DNA of 27,446 nt from Thermoplasmatales archaeon (GCA_023128855.1 JAGMDE010000005.1:1-27446); one strand, 5' to 3'; numbered from the stretch's first letter, positions 15,787 to 23,109 are shown. Notes: a model not told the origin generated them from the sequence alone. Made by a program: numbers and translations.

Positions 15787-17163
15787 CTACTTTTTTATTT
15801 TTGAAATTACAACCTTAACCTTATTTGTACCCTTATCTGTTCTTATTTCATCAGATTCATTTACAAAAATCTTAATGTCGTCTCCGATTTTTTTTGAGAA
15901 TTCATTTTTTAATTCCTTTTTCAGATCATGGACAGTAATACCAATGTTTCTTAATTTTTCATCTATTATGATTTTTAATTCTATTTCATCTAATTTATGT
16001 TGTATTATTTGAAATTGTTTAATTTTGCATGTCTTATTTTTCTCCATTATTTTTCCGGGTATACCCGTGAGAGTTAAAGGTGACAACATTTTTCCATTTG
16101 GTAAAATGATCATATCTGTTGTCCTTCCTTCGATTTTTTTGATGATTTCTGTTTTTATACCACAATCACACTTTTGTTCAACAGATGTTAAGAAATCTTC
16201 GTTACCTGTATATCGTATAATAGGTGTTCCTCTACCGTATAATGTTGTCACAACAAGATTGCCTGATTTCCCAGATTTAACTGGATTTTTTTCTTCATCT
16301 AAAATCTCGAGAAATACAAAATCAGAATGAACATGATAATTTCCTTTTAGGCATTCAAATGCTAACGAACCTGCTTCAGTTGAACCATATACATCAAGAA
16401 CCCTTGTCTCAAAGGCTTTTTCAACATAATTTTTTGTATAGCTATCTAGGAAAGCGCCACTTGATATTATATAATTTGGTTGGATGTTTTGTCCACATCC
16501 CTCGTTTTTTAATAAAGCAAGTTCCCGAAGTATGTTTGGATCTGAACCCAGAAATTCAGGTGAAAATTCATCAATTTTTTTTATCAATATTTCAGTTTTT
16601 TCATTAAATGATAAATATCTAAGATTATCAAGAGAAATAAAATTTTTAATGAGAGGCATAGTACTTTCAGCGAGGACCGTACTTTCCACGCTGCCAGGAT
16701 TGAGATCAATTATTAAAGCAATCTTTGATTTCTTCCAGTTACCACCATATGCTTTTAATTCTCTTATAAGTAATTCTAATCTTTTAATAGCGGATAAAAC
16801 ATCACAATATACAAAAATAGGTTTACCTGTGGCGCCTGACGTTGACATCAAAAAACCATTTTTTTTATCAAATCCCTTTGGTATTATACCATCTGGGAAA
16901 TATTCTCTCAGATTATTTTTTGTTACAAACGGAAGTTTTTTGATATCCTTAGTACCTTTTATTTCGTTAGGATGAACCCCTGCTGCTTTATATTTCTCAT
17001 GATATAATGGTACAGAATTGTAAGCAAATTTTACAATCTTTCTGAAAGCTTTATCCCGATATTTACGAAGTTCTTTTTCATTTGATTTCCATATTCTATT
17101 TACATCAAAAAGATAACTAATTGCAACTTTTGAAAGAACTATAGGATTATATATGGTAGTCAT
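15787..17163 (-). CDS. PaaK/CapK-type adenylate-forming enzyme 3
   Basis: ANL-superfamily CapK-type enzyme, about 458 residues from ATG 17163. Motifs: FAYNSVPLYHEKY, P-loop STSGATGKP, SSGAFLDSYTKNYVEKAF, VYGSTEAGSLAFEC (adenine-binding loop plus zinc cysteine), KCDCGIK, and a basic C-terminal subdomain (IRTDKGTNKVKVVISK). The usual RYxxGD ribose-binding motif reads RYTGNED, one residue shorter and with the Asp displaced, so activity may be altered. An in-frame ATG at 17199 adds 12 hydrophobic residues and is less likely because family members start near the chosen Met. Divergent from the UbiA-like gene, with an AT-rich shared promoter region. Confidence 0.8.
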   Translation of the reverse strand: MTTIYNPIVLSKVAISYLFDVNRIWKSNEKELRKYRDKAFRKIVKFAYNSVPLYHEKYKAAGVHPNEIKGTKDIKKLPFVTKNNLREYFPDGIIPKGFDKKNGFLMSTSGATGKPIFVYCDVLSAIKRLELLIRELKAYGGNWKKSKIALIIDLNPGSVESTVLAESTMPLIKNFISLDNLRYLSFNEKTEILIKKIDEFSPEFLGSDPNILRELALLKNEGCGQNIQPNYIISSGAFLDSYTKNYVEKAFETRVLDVYGSTEAGSLAFECLKGNYHVHSDFVFLEILDEEKNPVKSGKSGNLVVTTLYGRGTPIIRYTGNEDFLTSVEQKCDCGIKTEIIKKIEGRTTDMIILPNGKMLSPLTLTGIPGKIMEKNKTCKIKQFQIIQHKLDEIELKIIIDEKLRNIGITVHDLKKELKNEFSKKIGDDIKIFVNESDEIRTDKGTNKVKVVISKIKK

Positions 17164-17281
17164 ATATAAGGTATATATAAAGAAAATAGTTATATACATT
17201 ATTAATTAGATTTATTAAAATAAGGATATAAAAAGATAAATTTTATATATATCACAAAATAAGTTCATATATGGTGAATAA

Positions 17282-17920
17282 ATGAAATTCGAAGAGAAAG
17301 GAATGATAGCTCCTTTCACACTTATTACATCCATTATTACAGGGAGTATATTTCCTCTTTTAGGATCATTAATAGCTCTTGACCTAAAAGTAATAGAAGA
17401 TATATATCTTACTGGAATTATCCTTGTAATGATAGGCGGGTTCATAGCTAATTGGATACTTGCCCATTCAATCCATGATCTTTTTCATACTAACGTCGAA
17501 AAAAGAAAAACCTTTTCAAAAAAAACATTAAAAATATTAATAGCAATCTCTACTATTATCCTTTTCACAATTGCATTATATCTAACCTTAAAACGGGGAT
17601 GGCCTGTGATGGTTTTTGCAATGATAGGTTTCTTGGTGTCTCTATATGCTGAAGGGCTTTTCCATCATGAATCACAGATGGCTTTTGGGGCGATGTTCCT
17701 AGTTATGGGGGGGTTTTATGTTCAAGCGGCTACATTAGATATAAGTTTTATAATTTGGCTAAAGGTCATCTTTGTAGCAATTTTTGCTTTTTTGTCACAG
17801 TATGGCTGGCTTCTGTTCTATCGATTGGATGATTATGATTGGAATATAAAAAAGAAAAATATGAGCATTCTTATTACGAAAGCGGCTCTAATATTTTTGA
17901 TTTTATACTTTTTATTATAA
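17282..17920 (+). CDS. Polytopic membrane protein, possibly UbiA-superfamily prenyltransferase
   Basis: Integral membrane protein of 212 residues with about six or seven hydrophobic helices. The segment LYAEGLFHHESQMAFGAMFLVMGGFYVQAATL resembles the UbiA/MenA region around the second cytosolic loop (a P/G-rich turn, then G..YVQTG). NWILAHSIHDLFH (57-69) sits where the first Asp-rich motif would be, with only N57 and D66 conserved. The protein is shorter than typical UbiA enzymes (about 280-300). GGTGA 7 bp before ATG 17282 supports the start. The downstream tail-anchored methyltransferase would fit a prenylated-lipid or quinone-like pathway. The assignment is tentative; a general membrane protein of unknown role is the alternative. 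Confidence 0.5.
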   Translation: MKFEEKGMIAPFTLITSIITGSIFPLLGSLIALDLKVIEDIYLTGIILVMIGGFIANWILAHSIHDLFHTNVEKRKTFSKKTLKILIAISTIILFTIALYLTLKRGWPVMVFAMIGFLVSLYAEGLFHHESQMAFGAMFLVMGGFYVQAATLDISFIIWLKVIFVAIFAFLSQYGWLLFYRLDDYDWNIKKKNMSILITKAALIFLILYFLL

Positions 17921-17978
17921 TGGATTATCTAGATAATAATTAAAAATTATTTAGAAAAAGAAGATTTAGAGGACGAAA

Positions 17979-18854
17979 ATGAGTTCACAAAGCCATGAAA
18001 AAAAAATTAGTGAAATTTATAACAAAAGATGGCATGAGTTAAAAGATAGTTGGAATGATGTCGATACTCTGGCGTTGCATCATGGTTATTATAAGAATGA
18101 TACTAAAACATCTAGAGAAGCAATTTATAATATGAATAATCTTGTTGGAAGTCTTCTCAATTTGAGAGATGAAAAACCAATGAGAATATTGGATGCTGGA
18201 TGTGGAGTTGGTGGTACATCAATATATTTAGCAAAAAGACATCCAAATATCAAATTTATTGGGATATCAATTGCTCATGAGGAGGTGAAATTTGCAAAAA
18301 AATATGCAAAAACAAACCAAGTTAAAAATGCTGAATTTATTTTAGCAAACTTTGTTAATACAGATTTCCCTGACAATTACTTTGATAATATTTTTGCTGT
18401 TGAGTCATTAAGTTTTGCTGAAAACCATAACGATTTTGTAGACGAAATGTATAGGATTTTAAAACCTAGTGGTCGTTTTATTGTCTTTGATGTTTTTATT
18501 AAAAAACCTTCCATGAGCTCAATTATAAAAAAAGTTTATAAAGAATACTGTCGAGAATATGGTTTTGTTCGAATACCTCTTATTAATGAATACGAATTTT
18601 ATTTAAAAGAAAAAGGATTTAAAGAAATTAAATTCTTTGATATTTCAAAAAATATCTCTCCATATTTCTATAGGGACTGCGTTTTAAATTTTTTCGTTTA
18701 TACATGTAAATTATTTAGAAGACTTTTCAAAATTAAAAATAATAAGAAAAAAAACAACCTTGACAGCCATTACCGATGGTTAACTTTTTTAGCTATCATT
18801 CTTGGGTTAAGCGCAACTGTCAGTTATTATACAACTATCGCAATAAAAAAATAG
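17979..18854 (+). CDS. Class I SAM-dependent methyltransferase with C-terminal membrane helix
   Basis: 291-residue methyltransferase. The SAM-binding motif ILDAGCGVGGTSIYLA (about 70-85) is followed by FIGISIAHEEV, the acidic/aromatic post-motif FPDNYFDNIFAVESLSF and RILKPSGRFIVFDVF. This is the pattern of gamma-tocopherol, sterol and small-molecule methyltransferases (Methyltransf_11 type). A C-terminal hydrophobic helix (about 267-285, WLTFLAIILGLSATVSYY) after a lysine-rich stretch suggests tail anchoring and a membrane-bound substrate. A strong ribosome-binding site (AGAGG, 17968-17972) precedes ATG 17979. It lies 58 bp after the UbiA-like gene on the same strand, so the two probably form an operon. 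Confidence 0.8.
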   Translation: MSSQSHEKKISEIYNKRWHELKDSWNDVDTLALHHGYYKNDTKTSREAIYNMNNLVGSLLNLRDEKPMRILDAGCGVGGTSIYLAKRHPNIKFIGISIAHEEVKFAKKYAKTNQVKNAEFILANFVNTDFPDNYFDNIFAVESLSFAENHNDFVDEMYRILKPSGRFIVFDVFIKKPSMSSIIKKVYKEYCREYGFVRIPLINEYEFYLKEKGFKEIKFFDISKNISPYFYRDCVLNFFVYTCKLFRRLFKIKNNKKKNNLDSHYRWLTFLAIILGLSATVSYYTTIAIKK

Positions 18855-18984
18855 CTTTTTGTTACATGAAATAATGTTACATTTTCGTTTTTCCATCTAT
18901 CGTATTAACCCCCCTTATCATATCTCAAAGCGGTTCTGGTGGTTCTGTTGTTTTTAGTGTTATACTTTTTAATATAACTTGTTT

Positions 18985-19217
18985 ATGATTTGGACGAACC
19001 ATGAAAACAAAGAATCATTACAAAAAGATGAAATGAGTCTTACCGATCATTTTACTGAATATAGAAGGATACCGATGGCAGTTATAGATGAATGGAATGT
19101 TTTCAACTTTTCATAGTTTCGTTATTTTATGGATTTATAGTCCTTTCTTTGTTCTATTTAAGTTGGATATCCTATGGATATTATCATTATCGACATAAAA
19201 AAATTCAGAAAAAATAG
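18985..19217 (+). pseudogene. Possible frameshifted small membrane protein
   Basis: An ATG at 18985 opens 43 codons (MSLTDHFTEYRRIPMAVIDE is its inner part) ending at 19116. An overlapping frame from about 19097 to 19217 encodes a hydrophobic helix and basic tail (LFIVSLFYGFIVLSLFYLSW, then GYYHYRHKKIQKK). One added T in the TTTT run near 19100 would join them into a roughly 76-residue protein with one or two membrane helices. No family recognised. It could be decay, a sequencing error, or two chance frames. The preceding 130 bp (18855-18984) show nothing else supportable. Confidence 0.35.
19196..19217 (-). terminator. T-rich terminator of the Hel308-Cgi121-tRNA transcript
   Basis: Read on the minus strand, two T-runs (T6 at 19209-19214 and T7 at 19197-19203) occur 25-45 nt beyond the tRNA 3' end. 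Oligo-T stretches are the usual archaeal intrinsic termination signal. Confidence 0.45.
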
Positions 19218-19231
19218 GTTTAATTTAACCT

Positions 19232-19253
19232 TAATATAACGCCCGCATCGGGA
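19232..19253 (+). repeat. Right direct repeat of island (within tRNA-Arg 3' end)
   Basis: Matches 861-882 at 21 of 22 positions. It comprises the 3' strand of the T-arm and acceptor stem (19241-19253), the discriminator base (19240) and downstream flank (19232-19239). It is the putative attachment site at which the tRNA gene was preserved intact. Confidence 0.8.
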
Positions 19254-19313
19254 TTCGGACCCGAGTAGAAGGCTCCGCAAGCCTTCAGGATATCCAAGCT
19301 ACCTCATGCGGGC
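19240..19313 (-). tRNA. tRNA-Arg (anticodon GCG)
   Basis: Minus-strand cloverleaf. Acceptor stem GCCCGCA/TGCGGGC, D-stem AGGT/ATCCT-type with GG in the loop, anticodon stem AAGGC/GCCTT with loop TTGCGGA giving anticodon GCG (reads CGC, Arg), a 4-nt variable region, and T-stem TCGGG/CCCGA with loop TCCGAAT. The discriminator is G (19240) and CCA is not encoded. All stems are perfectly paired and there is no intron. The 5' end at 19313 directly abuts the stop codon (19314-19316) of cgi121, so it is either processed from that mRNA by RNase P or transcribed from a promoter inside cgi121; an AT-rich GATAAATATG near 19352-19361 is a weak candidate. Confidence 0.93.
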
Positions 19314-19826
19314 TTATTTAATGATGTCAACCATTGCGACCTTTTCGAGAATAAGATCCCCATATTTATCTTTCGTGACTGTTTTTATCTCGTCTTCTTT
19401 TAATCCAAACTTTTTAAGAGTATTTTTATCTCCCTCAAGAACCTTATCATCTTGACTTAATGAAAACAATGAAAGGAAATCATCGATTAATTGTTTAGGT
19501 ACTTTATCGCCAACAAATACAAATGCAGCTCTTGTTTCACCATCTTTCACACCCATCTTTGGAATAGCTAGTTTGAGTTGTCTTTCACCTGATGAATAAA
19601 GTAGGATTTCCATTTCTAAAGAATTTGTAGTATTTGTTTTTCTATCTATTGATCTTACAGCATGATTAACAGAAGAAATAAGATGATTTTTACTAAAAAT
19701 CATGTCTGCATCAAATACTTGAATGACAATATTATGATTCTTTGCAAAACTTTCAATCTCTTTTAAAAAATTATCAATATCTTGAATATTACCCTTTGCA
19801 CCAACTATCTCTATCATGTCAATCAT
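19314..19826 (-). CDS. cgi121: KEOPS complex subunit Cgi121
   Basis: 170 residues, matching the archaeal Cgi121 family: an N-terminal strand-helix IEIVGAKGNIQDIDNFLKEI, the central VQVFDADMIFSKNHLISSVNHAVRSI, the SLEMEILLYSSGERQLKLAI segment, and AAFVFVGD. In KEOPS (Kae1-Bud32-Cgi121-Pcc1), Cgi121 binds the tRNA 3' CCA tail and supports t6A37 synthesis. The start overlaps the Hel308 stop by 4 bp (ATGA), so translation is coupled. Met4 is an alternative start. Its stop codon is immediately followed by a tRNA gene. The Hel308-Cgi121 neighbourhood recurs in archaea and supports the call. Confidence 0.88.
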   Translation of the reverse strand: MIDMIEIVGAKGNIQDIDNFLKEIESFAKNHNIVIQVFDADMIFSKNHLISSVNHAVRSIDRKTNTTNSLEMEILLYSSGERQLKLAIPKMGVKDGETRAAFVFVGDKVPKQLIDDFLSLFSLSQDDKVLEGDKNTLKKFGLKEDEIKTVTKDKYGDLILEKVAMVDIIK

Positions 19827-22003
19827 TTTTTATTAGTAAATTCTGAAAGTTCCTTATCCTCGCCTTTATCGCTTTCACCTATTTGACTCTTAATACTCTT
19901 GGCTACACCTTCACCAATTGTCTTAACCTCTGCAATTCTTTTGAGGGGTACTCCACGTAAATCACCAACGGTTTTAAAACCTTCATTAAATAAAGATCTT
20001 GCTCTTACTCTACCAATACCTCTTAAGGATACAAGGTTAAGGAGCTCTTTTTTACATCCATATTGAACTCTTAAAAGTAAATCACTAAGATCAGAAACAC
20101 ATTCAAAATTATACATCCTTGCAAACTCTCTAGCAGCATGCAAAAGCCATTGGTTCATTTCTACAAGGTTATGGATATCGCCTGGACCAACATTATATTT
20201 TGTGATAATTTTATCTTCATAGACTTCTTCGATCCAATCTTCAATAAGTGATGCTGTTTTTAGATCACTTAAAAACCATTCGTAGTCCTCGTTAGAAGCC
20301 GCAGGTGGTTCAAGTAAAAAAATGCCTTTGTTACGCTCAGCTTTTTCTTCTACCCATGTATCAGCATTTCTAAGATAAAGTGAACGAACATCTGGTGTGG
20401 AACATACGGCATGAATAAACGACAAAGTCGAAGTTTCCATATCACATGATTTCTCAAGTGCTTTTTTCAATTGCATAGCCGACAGAGGATCAATATAAAG
20501 CGAAGAGGTCCTATTTCCAAACAGAGTTGACATAAACCTATCATTGTTAATACTCTCGATAAAACCGTTTTTGATTAGAAAATCGATAGCTTCATCTATT
20601 CCATCTTTCAAAGCAAATGTATCAGATTGATAAGCATAAAAAGTACTATCAATAAATTTGTAAATGCCATCCATGCTATCTACAAAATTAGTAGCAATAG
20701 CAGATAGTAAATGTGTTCTTAATGCAGCTTGACTTCCAAGCTTAGAAAATATTGGTTCGATATCGCTCAGAATATAATTATCAAAAATTTGTTCTTTTTG
20801 CTCTTCATTCTTAGCAATTGTAATCGCATCACCAAACTTGTCGTACCTAGGTCTGCCAGCTCTACCTGCTTGTTGCTTATACTCAAAAACTGGAATAGGA
20901 TGCATGCCAAAATTTGGGTCATAACGCCAAAGATCTCTGATAACAACACGTTGCGCTGGAATATTGACACCAGCTGCAAGTGTGGGTGTTGCTACAATGC
21001 ATTTAATAATCCGATCCTTAAAACTCTGCTCAACTGTTCTACGTTGAGCACTAGATAGACCAGCGTTATGGAAAGCAACGCCTTTCTGAAGACAAGATAG
21101 TAATTTTTCATCAACAGAGGTTAATTCTGGAAGTTGCTTTTTTATCGAAGTCATTAATTTTTTAAGATTGCCCAGATCTTTTTTTGATAAATTTTTTTCA
21201 ATTATTAAAGCTAGCTTATTAGCAACTGAAACTGTTGATCTGCGAGTATTAACAAAAACAAGAACCTGGCCACCATTTACAATAGAATTTTCAACTAATC
21301 TTTCAAGAGGTTTTTTTTCAGACCCCTTTATTTCTTGGATTTTACCGTTATCATATTTAACTTCATTCTTGTAAAAAACTCCTTCTCTAAGTGGAACAGG
21401 TCGCCAATCTGATTGGATTAGTTTGGCGTCAAGCCAGATTGATAAATCAGTTGCATTCTTTATTGTTGCAGAAAGTGCAATAAATTGTGTATTTGGATTT
21501 AGTGCTTTAAAACGGGATATAATTACTTCTAAAGTTGGACCACGACTTGAATCGTGTATTAAGTGAACCTCGTCAATTACAAGGACCTTAATCTTGTCAA
21601 CCCATGTAATTTTATGACGAAGCAAAGAGTCTGCTTTTTCAGAGGTACAAACAATAATATCAAAACGTGCAAGTCTTGGATCTGAATCATCCAAATCTCC
21701 TGTGGAAATACCAACCTTTAATCCAAGTTTTTCAAAAAGTTTGAGCTCTTCATATTTTTCACGAGCAAGAGCCTTCAATGGTACAATATAAAGTGCTTTT
21801 CCACTTTCATGAATTAATCTGTTTACCATTGCTAAATAGGCTACTAGACTTTTACCACTAGCTGTAGGAATCGAAAGAACTACATTTTCTCCCTTTAAAA
21901 CATAAGGTAACGCCTCTGCTTGTGGCGGATAGAGTTCCAAAATCTCATGTTCTTTGAGAATTTCGATAATCTCTTTGTTTAAAGGAAGTTTTTCTAGCTT
22001 CAT
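19823..22003 (-). CDS. hel308: Hel308 DNA helicase (superfamily 2, Ski2-like)
   Basis: 726-residue SF2 helicase, standard length for archaeal Hel308. Q motif YPPQAEAL (25-32), Walker A PTASGKS (46-52), DEVH box (144-147), SAT (LSATIKN), the RecA-2 motifs with QQAGRAGRP, the winged-helix and ratchet domains, and a C-terminal helix-hairpin-helix (LRGIGRVRARSLFNEGFKTV and KTIGEGVAKSI). Hel308 unwinds lagging strands at stalled forks and acts in replication-coupled repair. The AT-rich interval shared with the divergent Zn-ribbon gene carries TATA-like sequence on both strands. Confidence 0.95.
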   Translation of the reverse strand: MKLEKLPLNKEIIEILKEHEILELYPPQAEALPYVLKGENVVLSIPTASGKSLVAYLAMVNRLIHESGKALYIVPLKALAREKYEELKLFEKLGLKVGISTGDLDDSDPRLARFDIIVCTSEKADSLLRHKITWVDKIKVLVIDEVHLIHDSSRGPTLEVIISRFKALNPNTQFIALSATIKNATDLSIWLDAKLIQSDWRPVPLREGVFYKNEVKYDNGKIQEIKGSEKKPLERLVENSIVNGGQVLVFVNTRRSTVSVANKLALIIEKNLSKKDLGNLKKLMTSIKKQLPELTSVDEKLLSCLQKGVAFHNAGLSSAQRRTVEQSFKDRIIKCIVATPTLAAGVNIPAQRVVIRDLWRYDPNFGMHPIPVFEYKQQAGRAGRPRYDKFGDAITIAKNEEQKEQIFDNYILSDIEPIFSKLGSQAALRTHLLSAIATNFVDSMDGIYKFIDSTFYAYQSDTFALKDGIDEAIDFLIKNGFIESINNDRFMSTLFGNRTSSLYIDPLSAMQLKKALEKSCDMETSTLSFIHAVCSTPDVRSLYLRNADTWVEEKAERNKGIFLLEPPAASNEDYEWFLSDLKTASLIEDWIEEVYEDKIITKYNVGPGDIHNLVEMNQWLLHAAREFARMYNFECVSDLSDLLLRVQYGCKKELLNLVSLRGIGRVRARSLFNEGFKTVGDLRGVPLKRIAEVKTIGEGVAKSIKSQIGESDKGEDKELSEFTNKK

Positions 22004-22027
22004 TTGTTTTCCTGTATTATGAAAGGG

Positions 22028-22045
22028 ATTATAAATAAAAACCTT
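22028..22045. promoter_or_regulatory. Divergent TATA region between hel308 and Zn-ribbon gene
   Basis: GGATTATAAATAAAAACC contains a TATA box usable leftward (toward hel308, start 22003) and rightward (toward 22080). It lies 25-40 bp from the first and about 40-50 bp from the second start. Motif seen; usage inferred. Confidence 0.4.
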
Positions 22046-22079
22046 TATTCAGGTTCAGTTAAAGTAATTGGTTGATAAC

Positions 22080-22391
22080 ATGGGCCGAAGACAGACAATG
22101 ATGGAAAAATACAAGCAGCAGATGAAAGCATACAGGAAAAAAAGAATGATGCAAGATAATACTCCATTTTTGCCTCCTGCTGGAAATGTTTACGTAATGG
22201 ATTCGCTTGACGCTACAAAAAAGATAAAAGCAGAAGTTTTAAAAACACGTACAAAACAGCATAGGGAAATAATCGAAAGTTTGGCATGTCCTGTTTGCGG
22301 AAACCCTATGTCATGGGATTCAAAATGGGAAGCTTTCATTTGTGTAAAACATGGTAAGAAAGCGATTTATGAAATGGTTAGTGGCGGCTAG
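22080..22391 (+). CDS. Small zinc-ribbon protein
   Basis: About 103 residues. A very basic, methionine-rich N-terminus (GRRQTMMEKYKQQMKAYRKK) is followed by a C-terminal zinc-finger-like module, CPVCG then CVKHG (C-x2-C...C-x2-H). It may bind nucleic acid or protein; no function is known to me. ATG at 22080 is chosen; a TTG 12 bp upstream is in frame but has no ribosome-binding site. Divergent from hel308 and followed by the translation-factor gene group after 52 bp. Confidence 0.7.
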   Translation: MGRRQTMMEKYKQQMKAYRKKRMMQDNTPFLPPAGNVYVMDSLDATKKIKAEVLKTRTKQHREIIESLACPVCGNPMSWDSKWEAFICVKHGKKAIYEMVSGG

Positions 22392-22401
22392 ATTTAAGAC
22401 A

Positions 22402-22414
22402 CTTTAAGTATATC
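22402..22414 (+). promoter_or_regulatory. TATA-like promoter of the aIF5A operon
   Basis: TTTAAGTATATCTT about 30-40 bp before the ATG at 22444, followed by the ribosome-binding site GGTGA (22432-22436). Probably drives the four plus-strand genes from 22444 onward. Inferred from motif and position. Confidence 0.35.
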
Positions 22415-22443
22415 TTATTATATTATGAGACGGTGAATTTAAT

Positions 22444-22704
22444 ATGGTTGAAGAAAAAATTGGGGTAGTCGAACATTTCTTCACACACGTTAGCGTAGCT
22501 GCTATAAAAATTACAGATGGAGAACTAAAAGTTGGTGATACCATTCACCTTGTAGGTGCAACCACAGATTTTAAACAAAAAATTGAAACTATGGAGATTG
22601 ATAGAAATCCTGTTGAATCAGTTAAACCTGGCGATGATGTTGGCATCAAGGTTAAAGACAGAGTTCGAGAGCATGATGTTGTGTATAAAGTACCAGAGGA
22701 ATAA
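22444..22704 (+). CDS. EF-Tu domain II-like translation-factor-related protein
   Basis: 86 residues forming a single translation-factor beta-barrel like domain II of EF-Tu/IF2: EEKIGVVEHFFTHVSVAAIKI, LKVGDTIHLVGATTDFKQKI, PVESVKPGDDVGIKV, then VREHDVVYKV. There is no GTPase domain. Stand-alone versions are found in archaea and bacteria, with unknown biochemical role. It lies 3 bp before aIF5A on the same strand, so they are almost certainly cotranscribed, which hints at a ribosome-linked function. Confidence 0.8.
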   Translation: MVEEKIGVVEHFFTHVSVAAIKITDGELKVGDTIHLVGATTDFKQKIETMEIDRNPVESVKPGDDVGIKVKDRVREHDVVYKVPEE

Positions 22705-22707
22705 AAG

Positions 22708-23091
22708 ATGAAACAATTAGCAGAAGTTAGAACATTACGAGTAAATCGATATATGATTATCAACGAAGAACCATGTAAAATTATGAGTATTACTACATCT
22801 AAACCTGGAAAACATGGTGAATCAAAGGCAAGAATAGAAGCAATTGGTGTTTTTGATAAACAAAAAAGAAGTGTTGTTCATCCAGTTAAACACAAGATAC
22901 ATGTTCCCATAATTGACAAAAGAAATGCACAAATATTAGCTCTAACTGGAGATAATGTTCAGCTAATGGACTTGGAAACTTATGAAACCTTTGAGATGCC
23001 GATACCTGCTGAATTTAAAGGTCAATTGGAACCAGGTAAAGAAATATCCTACTTAGAAGCGCTTGGAAGAAAGAAAATTACAAGAGTTTAA
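22708..23091 (+). CDS. eif5A: Translation initiation/elongation factor aIF5A
   Basis: 127 residues, typical length for archaeal IF5A. The N-terminal SH3-like domain contains the hypusination loop TTSKPGKHGESKA with Lys35 as the modified residue, followed by the C-terminal OB fold (HKIHVPIIDKRNAQILAL, VQLMDLETYETFEMPIP). The protein relieves ribosome stalling at difficult peptide motifs after (deoxy)hypusine modification. The canonical TG before KHG is PG here, a mild variation. It lies 3 bp after the EF-Tu-domain-like gene and 18 bp before agmatinase, a polyamine gene, which makes functional sense because spermidine-type polyamines donate the hypusine side chain. Confidence 0.95.
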   Translation: MKQLAEVRTLRVNRYMIINEEPCKIMSITTSKPGKHGESKARIEAIGVFDKQKRSVVHPVKHKIHVPIIDKRNAQILALTGDNVQLMDLETYETFEMPIPAEFKGQLEPGKEISYLEALGRKKITRV

Positions 23092-23109
23092 ACACGATTT
23101 AAGATTCAT

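Larger units (their letters stand above)
861..19253. mobile_element. tRNA-Arg-associated genomic island
   Basis: The segment is bounded by 22-bp direct repeats derived from the tRNA-Arg 3' end and lies on the 3' side of the intact tRNA, the usual topology for tyrosine-recombinase integration. Everything inside is accessory (radical SAM, adenylation, prenyl/methyl transfer, ATP-grasp, flippase-like genes, IS and MITE debris), whereas everything outside is housekeeping. No integrase, replication, capsid or conjugation gene is recognisable inside, so the island is either non-autonomous or has lost its mobility module. Mechanism and past mobility are inferred. Confidence 0.7.

Noticed and set aside
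15782..16975. Several plus-strand open frames of 76-163 codons
   Set aside because: They lie entirely antisense to adenylating enzyme 3, whose minus-strand frame has full-length family motifs; they have no motifs themselves.
861..19253. Interpretation of the island as a provirus or conjugative element
   Set aside because: No capsid, terminase, replication, integrase or conjugation gene is recognisable; content is metabolic with IS and MITE debris.
20729..21374. Open frames on the strand opposite hel308
   Set aside because: Shadow frames of a highly conserved helicase gene, without ribosome-binding sites or recognisable domains.
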